Source: Cycas panzhihuaensis
Taxonomy: Eukaryota; Cycadophyta
Reading direction: 5' to 3'
DNA: 64,000 bases
NCBI GenBank assembly: GCA_023213395.1
Contig: CM041465.1
Coordinates: forward strand, 115,575,741-115,639,740
Shown: piece after piece, positions 10,000-20,247 of the stretch
Layout: every line of letters begins with the position of its first letter
Numbering within the stretch: position 1 is the first letter of the stretch
The notes under the pieces: generated by a model
What the model was told of the DNA's origin: nothing
The model's database searches: none
The model's input: only the letters and a program-made list of their open reading frames with translations
Program-made: the position numbers and the translations under genes

Positions 10000-11030
10000 A
10001 TGGATCCTCAAAGCAACATTGATAAAATCTCGACATTCGAAACCCCAAGAAAAAATAAAGGAAGATTTCAACCACATGCATGAGGAGGTTAAAAATGAAG
10101 TAGCTACCATATAGATAGAAGTCAACTCAAGACTCTTAGACCTAGCATCCCATGATCATATCCAATAGGTACTTCTAAGGTTGAATAATTTTTCTCCTCT
10201 GTTGCCAATCTGTCCTTCACAGCGATAAAACGTGCCTCTGCCTCCATGTCAGCAGCAACCATTTCATCATAAGATCAACATATCCGCATTTGATCTAGAT
10301 CTCAACAAGGATAGTGAATGAAGTTGGATTAGTAAACTAGAGTCCTACTTTACACTCAACCCAATGTCAGTAAATGACCAACTTATATTTACTTCTATCC
10401 ACTTAGATAAGAAGGCGCATCATTGGTTCTAATGGTAGAAGCATGAGTACCCTTCTAGCCAGTCTTGGGCACACTTCTTTACCTATTTTTTTGAGTAGTA
10501 TGAAGACACTTGGAACTAATTCTTTTTCACACAATTATCACATTTGAAGTAAGTATCCTCTGTCAAAGTTTATACTAATGAGTTCTAATCTTCACGTAAT
10601 CAAGTTGATCAGCAACTTGATAAACAGATAGAGATATATACATATGTATACAGGCTTAAAGAACATATCCAAATATGCCTAAAGACAATCTCCCTCACTA
10701 CTCTAAAAGATGCAATTAATATGGATAAAGTAATAGAAACAGAGTTTGTCATAGAAAGGCCTCCTCCATTTAGATGAGACTCCACTTGGATTTTATAATC
10801 CTGACAAGTTGATACTGCCTAGTCCCAAAGACCACATCCAACTAACTATCAATGATCATGCCTATAATAAGAGGACACCCCATCTACATCTCTCAAGTAG
10901 CATACTGAGGAACCAGCTTTGAAGGCCATACACATCACTCCAGTAGAGGCACAATGTTGTCAAGAAGCCGATCTATGTATGTAATGTTTTGAAAAATAGA
11001 CCTTTGGTCATAGTAGAATCTGCAAAGCTA
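10000..11030 (+). pseudogene. Chromovirus gag
   Basis: A frame beginning with ATG at 10000 (MDPQSNIDKISTFETPR) leads into gag-type motifs: SWISKLESYFTLNPMS, LIFTSIHLDKKAHHWF and WAHFFTYFFE-YED, then YVYRLKEHIQICLK. This is the Ty3 capsid pattern 'W......F' and 'A..W'. Stops, mainly TAG replacing Trp or Gln, and frameshifts occur throughout. A CCHC knuckle is not clear; 'CM-CFEK' near 10975 may be its relic. Confidence 0.72.
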
Positions 11031-11500
11031 AGAAGATGGTCCTCATAATTAACCTAGACTTATCTTTGGAAGATGACCCTAAGATTGAGCCCGAATATAA
11101 TGATAAATCCCAAGACCACCCTACTAATGAGTTTCCCCCAAACCATAAACTTGAAGTTTCCTTATCTACTATTATCTCCACTGCATGTCTTGAACTACTT
11201 CAAGTCAAAGGAATACTTTAGAAAACCCCACTCACCATTTTGATCGATGGTGGTGCGTCGCTAAATTTCATTGATATCTCTATTGCTCAATAGTTGAATC
11301 TTTATATAGAACCTAAAATAGACTTTACTTGCTCCTTACCTGGTCATCACACCCTTCAATGTGCTGGAATAATAAAAAACCTCACAGTCTACATTGGCTC
11401 ATATATCCTTGTCTCTGATTTTTATGCCCTATCTATAAGTGCATTAGATGCAATTCTTAGTGTACAATGGCTCTAGACTCTAGGAACTTACAACACCAGT
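11031..11500 (+). pseudogene. Chromovirus aspartic protease
   Basis: The frame reads TILIDGGASLNFID at about 11235. This is the gypsy protease active site, normally DSGAS-NFI, here with Ser to Gly. The following CAGIIKNLTVYIGSYI, LVSDFYALSISALDAIL and SVQWL match the second half of chromovirus protease ('F...L...DVILG..WL'). One stop interrupts the frame after the active site. Confidence 0.75.
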
Positions 11501-12430
11501 AACTCACCTATGACCCCATTCATTATGTTCAAAGATCACATGGGCTACTCACATAAACTTTATGGGATGCAAGCCCCCCAAACAAAGTCATCTCACCCAC
11601 TTGAATATGCTTATAACTCAATGGTAACATAGGATATATCATTCATCATAACCATATCTAGGCTCCTTTGGGTATTCACCCTAATATCCAGCAAGTATTA
11701 GATTGATACCAGTCTATATTTGCTCTGTTACTTGCCAGCCCCCTACCCAATTGAGGTTGTTACCATACTATTGAGTTACAAAGTTCACACGACCCAATTA
11801 GCCTTCAACTATATAGGATCTCTTATTTCCATAAAAATAAAATCAAAAAAATCATGAGGGAATTGTTGGACATGGGTATCATCTAATCTAGTAAAAGCCT
11901 ATATGTAGCACCCATCATTTTAGTTCATAAAAAGGATGGCTCTTTCTGACTTTATGTTGACTATCGTGCACTCAATAAAATCACCATAAAAAATAAGTTT
12001 CCTACACCACAAATCAATGACATGTTAAATGAAATCCATGGTGCTACAATTTTCACCAAACCTGATTTACAGTCAGGATATTACCAAATCCCTATCTTGC
12101 CAAAGGATCAACATAAAATAACTTTATGAACCCACCATAGCCACTTTAAGTTCCAGGTCATGCCCTCTAGCCTATGTAATTCTCCATCCACCTTTTAAGC
12201 CCTCATGAATAAGATCTTTCCCCATACATGTGAAAATTTGTCATCATCTTCTTCGACGATATTCTTATCTATAGCTCAAATATGCCTACGCATATCTTGC
12301 ATCTAGAAATAGTTATTTCAATCCTAGCTGAGAATAACTATATACTAAACTCTCCAAATATGAGTTTGGGAAATCTGAACTATAATACCTTAGTTATATT
12401 ATATCCTTTGTAGGGGTTTGAGGAGATCCT
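11501..12430 (+). pseudogene. Chromovirus reverse transcriptase
   Basis: After a degenerate linker, the plus frames give APIILVHKKDGS-like sequence, [33 protein letters not shown] and FKFQVMPSSLCNSP, with FVIIFFDDILIYSSN near 12235-12280. FFDDILIYS is the catalytic YxDD box. Frameshifts occur at about 11900 and 12230. Family: Ty3/gypsy RVT_1. Confidence 0.85.
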
Positions 12431-13240
12431 GATAAAATCTCTGTCATCACTAATTAGCCAACCCCAAAAACCCTAACCCAATTGCAGGCTTTCCTAGGAC
12501 TTACCAAATTCTATTATTAGTTCTTTCAAAATTATGCCACACTAACCACCCCCTTAACCCACTTACTTTGGAAGAATTCCTTCCAATGGTCCCCTGCAGC
12601 TAATGAGGTCTTCCTCCATCTAAAAGAAGTCATGACAACCACCCTGGTTTTTGCCTCTCCTAACTTTTCTTGGCCTTTCTAATTAGAATGTGATGCCTCT
12701 AGGTTTGGATTGGGTGTAGTCTTAATGTAGGACTTCTACCCCATCACCTTCAAAAGTCAGAAACTCAAAGATCATGAGTGTAGACTGTCTACCTATTGAA
12801 AAGAAATATGGGCTATCCTCCATGATGTTGACAAATGGTGATAATATTTACTTGGTTCCAAATTTACTATCCTCATTGATCATCATAGTCTTTACTGCTT
12901 ACTAAACCAACCAATCCTCTTAAAAGAGTAGGCTAAATGGGTTGACTGCCTCTAAGTTTTTGATTTTATAATCACATATGAAAAGGAGAAAGATAATATT
13001 ATGGCAGATGCTCTCTCGAAGCTACCTTCACCTACTCTTGATGATAATACTAGTCCCACTAAGGACCCCACCATTTATGCCATTTCTTCCCCACAACGAA
13101 TATGGATATAGGATTTAGCCATGACTAACCAAACCTAACCTAATTTTGCATACTGGGCTAATAAGGTCCACACTTATAAGGATTGGTCCATCCATAATAA
13201 TCTTCTCTTATACCAAAATCACATATTCACACACCCCCAC
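12431..13240 (+). pseudogene. Chromovirus RNase H
   Basis: It reads TLTQLQAFLGLTKFYY, then FSWPF-LECDASRFGLGVVL (first catalytic Asp), STY-KEIWAILHDVDKW (Glu) and FTILIDHHSLYCLLNQ (Asp). WVDCL, FDFIITYEKEKDNIMADAL and SKLPSPTLDD follow. This is the standard gypsy RNase H ending in the N-x-MADALSR motif. Four or five stops interrupt it. Confidence 0.85.
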
Positions 13241-13799
13241 TTAGCTTTTATCTCATAGATTTTATTAGAATATTATTCTTCCCCTCTTGGTGGACATTCT
13301 GGTTTTGATAAAACTTACCATCGAATACATTTTGATTTCTTTTGGCCAAAAGTGATATCTACCATCCTTACCTTTGTCTCAGAATGCAACACATGCCAAT
13401 ATAACAAATCTAGCACAAAACCTCAACCAGGCCTCCTTCAACCATTGTATATCCTACAAGGTAAATTGCAAGATGTTGCCATGGACTTTATAATAGGCTT
13501 ACCACTACCTGCCAGATCTAACTCCATTTTAGTAGTCATAGATAGGTTGACAAAATACGCCCACTTCTTACCAGTCCACACAACCTATAAAGCTCCACAA
13601 ATCATTGACATTTACATCTAGACAATATTTTGTTTACATGGTGTTCCATCCACTCGTCTGTGATTGTGGCCCTAAATTCACTAATTCCTTTTAGCAAGAT
13701 CTATTCTGCTCATCAAGAACATCATTCAACATGAGTTCAACATGCCATCCATAGACTAATGGGCAATCTGAGGTCCTTAACAAAACTCTAAAGACCTAC
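13241..13799 (+). pseudogene. Chromovirus integrase, first part
   Basis: The sequence covers the zinc-binding domain (GGHSGFDKTYHRIHFDFFW, ECNTCQYNKSS) and the core (WEDVAMDFIIGLPLP-like, VVIDRLTKYAHFLPV with the first Asp). CDCGPKFTNSF (second Asp region) and HP-TNGQSEVLNKTLKTY (catalytic Glu) follow. It stops within CCTAC at 13795-13799 where element B inserted, and continues at 30379 with YLCCFASDH. Confidence 0.88.
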
Positions 13800-16339
13800 T
13801 GAAATGCTTGCTGCGGGGTGGTGTCCCTACGTCTAGCAAAGGGGATGGAATGTGCAAAACTAAATTAAACTTGAACAGCAAGGACTTCATCTCGTAGGGC
13901 ATCCGTGCGTTGGAGCACGGATTCAGGACTATAGAGGTGTCTGGTTGCCTCCAGGTAGCTGTGCAAAGCGAGGCCTTCCTACCCCTCGGATGGCCAGGAA
14001 GAGGAGAAAGCGCCTGGTGCATTTGCGTCTTCTCAAGGAAATGAGAAGGCAACGAAATGGAAAGGCAAGCAAACTAACGTATAGGCATAGGCAAAAGGGG
14101 ATAAAACACGGGTAGCTCAAATGCAAAGTAAGCTACCTAACTATGCTAAGCTAACCAATGGATGAAACAATATAAAACATACACATATTCCTTTTCCCCT
14201 TTTTAATTCTTTACACGTTCCTAACTATACAAGCATGTGTATGAAAGACAACGGTGTAAAAGAGATATGTAGGGAATAAGAAGAGTACCTAGATTGGGTG
14301 CCTGAGTGGAGTGTTGCTCGTCCCTTTAGTTCCCACTCCTTTCTACTCTGCTCATTGCGCATGCGATGCCAGTCAGCGGTAGTTGCCATAAGCAACCGAA
14401 GAGGGGCTAACTTACCTCCCACTAAACATGCAAAAGTAAAAAGCGGAAAAGATGCAAAAAGCATGAAATAATAAGGAATGCACTAAGGGCAGAACTAACT
14501 TGCAATGGGTTTCATTCCACGTGTAGCTCCACTAACATAAGATCCTGCAAGCACGTTAAGAGAGCACCTCCCTCTCGGAAGAGGGGCCACAAAATATACC
14601 GAATATAGGTACTAAAATCGAATAGAACTACATAAATCTACGCTAAGCATCAATAAGCAATAAAGTAAAATGATAACATGCATCAAAACTCCCGCCAACG
14701 TACACCATAAGCAACATCCAAAAAATGAAAAGAGTATAGCCTCATAATGGCTAACTCACCCACAAAGAATCTCCACGGGACTCGGAAAGGGTAAACGGGC
14801 TCACAACAAGGTCATGGGACAGTAAATAGTAAGAAAGAATGGAGCAATGGAAAGGTTTGGGGCTTAGGTAGGGCCCAACACTGACGGATGGAATTTCTAG
14901 AACCGGCGTGACAAAGGGTTGCCAACGCTAGATTCAGCTCCAAAACTAGATTCCCCAAATTCCCTTAACCTAATTCCTAGGAAGGCACTAAAGACAAATG
15001 GAAAGAGGATAAGGGACAAAACCCTTGGGGAGAAGGGCAGCAAGGGGGACGGAACCCTGCATACCTCCCTCAAATCCTCTTTGTGTTGCCCCTTTACAAT
15101 AGCCAACTAAGAATGGATTGAGTGGGATGATTGGGGGAAACAATACTATCTCAAAAAAAAAAAGGAAGTGATGCTAATTAAGTGCAACAACATAAAGCTA
15201 CACAAACTGGAAGTTTATTCACCAAAACATAAAAACAAAGACAACACAAATTGTAAGTAAGAGTAGAGAGTACCTTGTTGGGGAAGAACCAAACATAAGT
15301 TTGCTATTAGGAAACATCAGAAATAACCAGCATATGGTGAATAATAGTGGCAGGTTTTTGCAAAGAGAAAAGTGTAAAAATATCTTTGTAAACTTGGGGC
15401 CTTAGTAGTTGGTCCTTTTGAGGAGCTTTTGGTAGAAATCTTCCTTGAAACCTTGGTCACTTGCAAGAAGCTATGAAACCTACTATTGAGGGCTATGGGG
15501 GCAGTAATGGTCCCTGAAAATCTAGCTTGCAGCAGTGTCTTCTCCCTTATGATAGGTTTTTGTGAATGTAGTGTATGTCTTTCTATGTAAATTTAAGTAA
15601 AAAAGTTAGAAAAATAGAAAAAAGATCTCAAAATAAGGAGGAAAATCCCCCTTTATCCCCTGTTCACTATAGGTGAACATTGGGGATGTCAGGGCGACCC
15701 AAATCGACAGGCGCCACGTGGTAGTTCTACGAAAAAAGTGGAAACTATCACATGGTTCTCTTTTTTGAAATGCAAACAGTCATACCGTGGAAAACCTAGC
15801 GGCATCATGGCAAAGACTGTGGTACCGCTGAGTTTGCAATGGTACCAGACTGGTAACAAAAAAAAGATAAAAATAGTAGAAATAAAGGTTTTAGAGCTAT
15901 TATTAAGGGTAAATTAAGCCTAAAACAGTAGGGGGAAACATCCAGATGATGGACAAGTAGCTAGAACAGTAAACAGGTCTCAACTAAGGGATTAACCGAG
16001 CTTGGAGGAGACTACAACCTGAGTAAAATATCGTAACATGGGTAAGCATGACTAACTAAAACATCCCAAGAGGTCATGGAGACTATGTGGGTGGCTGTGC
16101 GCCATATGGGGTGTAGCATTTGATGAGGAATGTCCCCATTATGAGTCATCATAGGCTGATAGTGTGTCGTAAGCACATGCAATATGATCAGGCAGAGAAG
16201 CAATGCATGCAGGCAGGTACATATCAAGTAGTCTACGCTAAATAATCTCAATCAAGCATGAGCAGGGAGAAGTGAGAATGTATACCTGAACATACCTGGA
16301 TCGATGTGTCTCGACTCTATTCTTAGTAGCTAGGAAACA
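13800..16339 (-). repeat. 3' LTR of Tat element B
   Basis: This long LTR aligns along its whole length with 27840-30378, apart from small differences. The segment near 15770-15860 differs most (about 100 bp, including TGGTACCGCTGAG, replaced in the other LTR). Small reading frames inside the LTR are not conserved between the copies and look incidental. Confidence 0.93.
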
Positions 16340-16350
16340 CTGCCCCCTTG
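16340..16350 (-). other. Polypurine tract of Tat element B
   Basis: Minus strand CAAGGGGGCAG directly abuts the 3' LTR start TGTTTCC. The equivalent tract in element C reads AAGGGAGCAAA, which supports both calls and the minus orientation. Confidence 0.7.
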
Positions 16351-16697
16351 GCAACAGAGCCTCACTGCTCGGAAGTGTAACATGATGGCGAATGCTAACA
16401 ACAAAAGACATCAGTAGCACATGAATATATATATATATATAAGCAATAATGAATAGCATATGGACCAAAGATGTCAGCGAGTATCGTGGCAGGACGCGTG
16501 GACAAGGGAGATGGAGACGAGGACAACATAGGGGCTACCTACGTGTCATCTAAACATCGACCTGCAAGCGAATAGAGTAGATCAAGGGTATGCCCCTATT
16601 GCCGAGGTGCAATGGGTGATAAGAGGGCACCCAACAAACTAAATAAGCACATTGAGCTTAAAGTGATCAAAGACTCAGGCACGGGCTAGCCAGGCGA
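16351..16697. other. Non-coding spacer with a TA microsatellite
   Basis: This is spacer between the polypurine tract and the extra RNase H. A (TA)n run lies at 16424-16441. I see no gene. Confidence 0.5.
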
Positions 16698-17185
16698 GTC
16701 TCAAAGGCGATCGCTAAGAAGAGGGATGCGACACTCAAGGATGACGCGGACGAGGTTGTCTACCTCAGCATTGAGGTCCCTAGGGATGTGCTGAATATTG
16801 ACCAACGAGAAATGATCTAAGAGAAACCTGGTGGCAGAAGCGAGGGTTCTCAGGTGAGGGTATCGCACCTGGTAAACCTGGATGAGATGGGACACCACGA
16901 CCTAAGAATCACAAAGTAAAATGATGGGTCCGCAATGGAAATGGAGAGCATCAGTAAGGGCTTCAATAATGGCTGTGTACTCAGCTTCATTATTAGTTAC
17001 CTCAGGAAGGAAGATCTCAGAATGTAGGAAATCATGTCCGAAGGGGCCACGAAGAATCCATGCAGCGGCGGAAGGCCCGGGGTTACCACGACTTCCACCA
17101 TCGATAAAAATGTAAAGAGATATGTCAGAACAGTAAGCCCTAATAGTAAATAAATAATGATGAAATGAAAGAGGATACTAAAAAA
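16698..17185 (-). pseudogene. Extra RNase H (RVT_3/archaeal-type) at the 3' end of Tat element B
   Basis: The minus strand encodes about 140 residues with the full RNase H order: YIFIDGGSRGNPGPSAAAWI (first Asp), VTNNEAEYTAIIEAL (Glu), IILLCDS (Asp), then VRYPHLRTLASATRFLL, IQHIPRDLNAEVDNLVRV (last Asp) and a natural TGA after LLSDRL. The G-S-R-G-N-P-G-P and N-N-E-A-E-Y motifs are typical of RVT_3 or archaeal-type RNase H, as in Tat elements and plant RNase H-like proteins. Only one in-frame stop (TAG in place of Gln after LCDS) breaks it. It lies 3' of integrase and of the antisense gene, only about 350 bp from the 3' LTR. A T9-AG sequence at its upstream edge could be a splice acceptor. No start codon is certain. 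Confidence 0.87.
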
Positions 17186-17650
17186 AAATAGGCAACAAGT
17201 GGTTGCGAAGTGTAGGAGGACCTAGTAATGAGGTTACCCAAGGGCGAGAGTAAGCAGTCCAACCACCATTTGAGAGCGGGTAGGGAAAAGATGCCCTAGA
17301 GCGCCAAAGGTTGCTTTGGGAAGCAAAACATGCCCTTGGACGAGGGAGCATTTCCTTTGGGAACCCTAGGAGCTGAAAAGGGCTACAGAAATGAGTTCAG
17401 GGCAGCGAAATGAGTTAAACGAGTATAAACCCAGGCATGCACGAGAGTAGCATGCAAAACGATGTAGAAGGGCCTTGGAGAAAAGTGCAATAATGGGGCA
17501 CCATAAATGCCCTTGCAAGAGAAGGTAAAAAGGACGTCCAAAGAGCACAATGGGCAATAGGGCTAGAAGGCAAAGGCGATTAGGGAAACAAGACCGTCCC
17601 AATAGCTATCGCGAGGTCGAAAATAGAGGAAGTGCCTGTTAGGGCCCCGC

Positions 17651-17658
17651 TTATATAA
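17651..17658. promoter_or_regulatory. Candidate TATA box (palindromic TTATATAA)
   Basis: TTATATAAGG lies in a GC-rich context (GGGCCCCGC upstream on the plus strand), about 680 bp before the antisense ORF frame and about 470 bp before the RNase H frame on the other strand. It reads as a TATA box on both strands. There is no evidence beyond sequence. Confidence 0.35.
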
Positions 17659-18167
17659 GGAAATCGAATGAAAACCATATTTATTTTCACCGACTCTCGT
17701 GGGAAACCAGAGCCATTTCCTTACGATGCAGAATGCTACCCAACTTTGGAGGCATGCGAGAGATGATCCGACCGTCAGATCAGAGTACAGTGAGAGTCAT
17801 CAAGACCAGAGAGACGAGATGGTGATGGCTAGGCCAGACCCAGTGAGTGGATCTCGTAAAACCCTCCCCATTTCAAAGTTTAAAATTTATCACTTTTTAA
17901 AGTTTTTAATCCATTTTCTGTGCCCCTTATGGGCAATTAGATGCCTCTCGGAGTCTGAATTAGACCCAGAAAGAGGCGGGGACCTGGGCATTAGGGAGCC
18001 CTGGTCCCAGTGAGCCCCACGGGGGTCCACCATAAGAATTTTTATGATTTTCTGGGCAGAAACCCCTCCCTTTTAGGGGGGTTGCCATTCATACTGTACC
18101 CAAGATCGTGGTGCCGCGGTCATGGCTGCAGGATCGCTACGGGATCTCGATCACCGCGGGACCTGCT

Positions 18168-18195
18168 CTAAACTTAGTGGTACCACTAAGTTTAG
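18168..18195. repeat. Perfect 28 bp palindrome
   Basis: CTAAACTTAGTGGT is followed immediately by its exact reverse complement ACCACTAAGTTTAG. It lies about 140 bp upstream of the antisense ORF frame. It could be a protein-binding site or a cruciform former; a chance product of decay is unlikely at this length. Confidence 0.8.
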
Positions 18196-18330
18196 CACGG
18201 TACGCAGGCAGAAAACTAGAAAAAATAAAAGAGGGGCCAACCGGCCCCCGAATTTCAGGCAGGAAAAGTGGAGAGATAGCCAGGAGAATGGATGGTTGCT
18301 AGGAGGCTGACCTTGATTGATTTTTGGTGA

Positions 18331-19540
18331 TTGCAGGCAGTTATCACGGTGGATAATCGTGAAAATGTCGGTATAACGATGTTGAGCTATATTGAGATGA
18401 TGTCCCAGGAGGACAAGGTGACCTTGCGGAGGTGTGGCCTATACAAGGCCCTAAAGACACCTCAGTTTGCATCAGACCAGAGACTGTTGGTGGATATTAT
18501 GTCGCACTGGGACTAACGGAGACACGTTTTCCACTTACAGCAGGTAGGCGACCTGATGATCACACCAGGAGACATCCAAAGGATTCTAGGGGTACCGGCG
18601 ACTGGGAGGCCGGTGAGGCTGGGAGCGCTACCTAGCACTGAGGTAGCTCACAGAAAGGCAACCCTGTTCTTCACAGGGGCTAACAGGAGGGAGCAGAGGG
18701 GAGTTCCCCTCTAGACTATGCTCATATCACGGATTCCTTGGGTGAGGAAATTGATCATACTATGCGTTCTGTTCTAGATTTCCCAGAAATAGAACTACAG
18801 GGAGATACCTGGAGGCTAGATAGATGCAATGTACTACTGCGAGGCAGGCAAGAGGATGGATTAGGCCACCCTGGTCACAGCAAACCTCATCGCATAGTTA
18901 GACATCATCTGAACGACAGGCATAGGGGGTCTATCATACAACACGTTGCTATAGTGCTGGTTTTTCGACTATTTTGCAATAGTGGCACTAGCGAGGGGAC
19001 CATACCCCATAGTAGAGTGGACCCCGATGGTCCACAGGTGGTAAACACGACTCAGAGGGATAGAGGACTAGGGCCACATCTGGTAGTTAGTAGAGATGAC
19101 ATCATTGGACCTCCTCATCCTAACAGACTACGTAGTCGAGCCATACAGGATGGTGAGGTGGGAGACCAATGACGAGGCGAGCGGAGTAGGAGCACCCATA
19201 GATAATGATGATGATGATGATGATGGGGGAGACGGAGCTGACCTGCCATGACCTGCAGGAGAGGCAGGTCCTTCAGGGATAGCAGGAAGAGCAGAGGGTC
19301 CATCCGGGGCTGCTGGCGGAGAGGCAGGCCTGTCAGGGGAAGCTCAAGAGAGCAGGGAGCCGATGACTAGGGCCCATAGGATACGGATCGTGAGGAGATC
19401 CAGAGAGGCACAAGTCAAGCCGGTCCCTACGAGGAGAGAGGTTGAGGCAGAGGAGGTACCCGAGGATGAGGTACCTGCAGCCGGCAGAGAGCCATGAGGA
19501 GATGATGTCGAGTGAGTAGAGGAGCTGGTAGCTATGGCAG
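18331..19540 (+). pseudogene. Antisense ORF of Tat element B, exon with plant-mobile-domain-like region
   Basis: One plus-strand frame stays in register for about 1.2 kb, against the direction of pol. The N-terminus reads MLSYIEMMSQ, LRRCGLYKALKTPQF and LLVDIMSHWD, then (after one stop) RRHVFHL, GDLMITPGDIQRILGVPATG and RPVRLGALP. This matches the plant mobile domain (PMD/aminotransferase-like, MAIL1-type) pattern 'D..LL..L...W....H.FHL..GE..ITL.D...LLGLP..G.PV'. Further on come CWFFDYFAIVALARGPYP and VEPYRMVRWETNDEASG, an acidic DNDDDDDDD run and a Gly/Ala/Glu-rich tail. About 15 stops interrupt it, nearly all TAG or TGA at former Gln, Trp or Arg codons, but no frameshift is needed. Antisense ORFs with PMD similarity have been described in some Tat elements. 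The start codon is unknown, and a splice acceptor (TTGCAG) precedes the frame. Confidence 0.78.
19203..19226 (+). repeat. (GAT)n run encoding poly-Asp
   Basis: A run of about seven GAT triplets in frame with the antisense ORF gives an Asp tract flanked by Gly. On the other strand it would read as poly-His, but that frame is not otherwise coding. Confidence 0.8.
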
Positions 19541-19651
19541 GTGAGGTCTAACAATTTCCTTAGTCGTTTGACATCTCAGTAGATACTTGATTTATTTTGA
19601 TCATGGTATGTAGTAGGATATTCACTGATATACGGCATGTTGCATTGGTAG
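19541..19651 (+). other. Putative 111 bp intron of the antisense ORF
   Basis: ATGGCAG|GTGAGG at 19541 and TTGCATTGGTAG|GT at 19651/19652 are good plant donor and acceptor contexts. The intervening sequence is T-rich and stop-rich. Removing it joins the upstream frame (phase 1) exactly in frame with the coiled-coil segment, giving MAGTTEVRRLVEAM. Confidence 0.62.
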
Positions 19652-20247
19652 GTACTACGGAGGTTAGGAGGCTAGTCGAGGCCATGGTGAGGGAGATGTT
19701 CCCTCAGGTCTATGTAGAGGGGCAATCGCCCATCTAAGCAAAGAATGTACCTAGGTCGGTAGGTGCCTATATGGAGGCATTCACTCCACTGGTGAGGGAG
19801 AGAGACATTTGGGCTGCAGAGTCCCAGGAGCATATGGCGTTCAGAGGACAGCTGCAGCGAGAGCTCGACGAGGCCAGAGGCGAGTGAGATAAGCTGCGTA
19901 GACGAGTCCAGGCCCTAGAGGCTCAGGGTGGAGCAGGTAAGGATGCAGAGAGCAGGGTCCAGATAGTGGTACTCGAGGAGCGCCTCAGAGTGATAGAGGA
20001 TGGACTTTGAAGGGAGAGGGATCATATCCAGGCCCGATACGATCAGCTGGTGGCCCAAATGGTGTCGAGGTCTAGAAGGAGTAGGACATATACCCACACA
20101 GCAGCTACGACCCCGAGATGACCACGGGATCAGGGGAGTGAGGTAGGCAGCTCACAGAGGCCCAAGAGGAGCCTTAGAGGGATGTGGTCCCCAGGAAAGG
20201 GATCACATAGACTGGGAGATGGCACCCCAGGAGTGGGGCAGCAGTAG
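19652..20247 (+). pseudogene. Antisense ORF of Tat element B, second exon with coiled coil
   Basis: Continuing in frame after the putative intron, the plus strand reads EVRRLVEAMVREMFPQ, then FTPLVRERDIWAAES, LQRELDEARGE, DKLRRRVQALEAQGG, VVLEERLRVIEDGL and RERDHIQARYDQLVAQM. The heptad pattern rich in Leu, Glu and Arg predicts a coiled coil of about 90 residues. The tail is basic and Ser-rich (SRSRRSRTYTH, SQRPKRSLRG), with a TAG stop at 20245-20247. Four in-frame stops are present. With the first exon the product would be about 600 residues: a PMD-like head, an acidic hinge and a coiled-coil tail. No specific function is known. Confidence 0.7.

Larger units (their letters stand above)
17186..18330. 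other. Spacer between the diverging RNase H and antisense ORF, with TATA box and palindrome
   Basis: This is a roughly 1.1 kb GC-richer region with no convincing gene. A self-complementary TTATATAA at 17651-17658 could serve as TATA box in either direction. A perfect 28 bp palindrome centred at 18181/18182 and a splice-acceptor-like TGATTGCAG just before 18337 also lie here. The segment near 18090-18240 vaguely resembles LTR sequence near 15790-15860 (TGGTACC motifs). Confidence 0.45.

Noticed and set aside
14897-15110. Small frames on both strands inside the left LTR of B (63-69 residues), repeated at 28935-29148
   Set aside because: They are repeated only because the LTRs are repeated. They resemble no known protein, and frames on both strands overlap, which is expected of GC-balanced LTR sequence.
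16349-16360. TGGCAACAGAGC next to the left LTR of B, resembling an initiator-Met primer-binding site
   Set aside because: All pol motifs of B are on the minus strand and the adjacent bases form a polypurine tract in that direction, so this end is the 3' LTR. Two mismatches also weaken the match.
17366-17602. 78-residue minus-strand frame upstream of the distal RNase H (hydrophobic)
   Set aside because: Different frame from the RNase H, stops between them, no recognised domain. A leader exon cannot be excluded but is unsupported.
19115-19303. Minus-strand frame with a poly-His run
   Set aside because: It is the complement of the poly-Asp GAT run in the antisense ORF, whose plus frame is supported over 1.2 kb.
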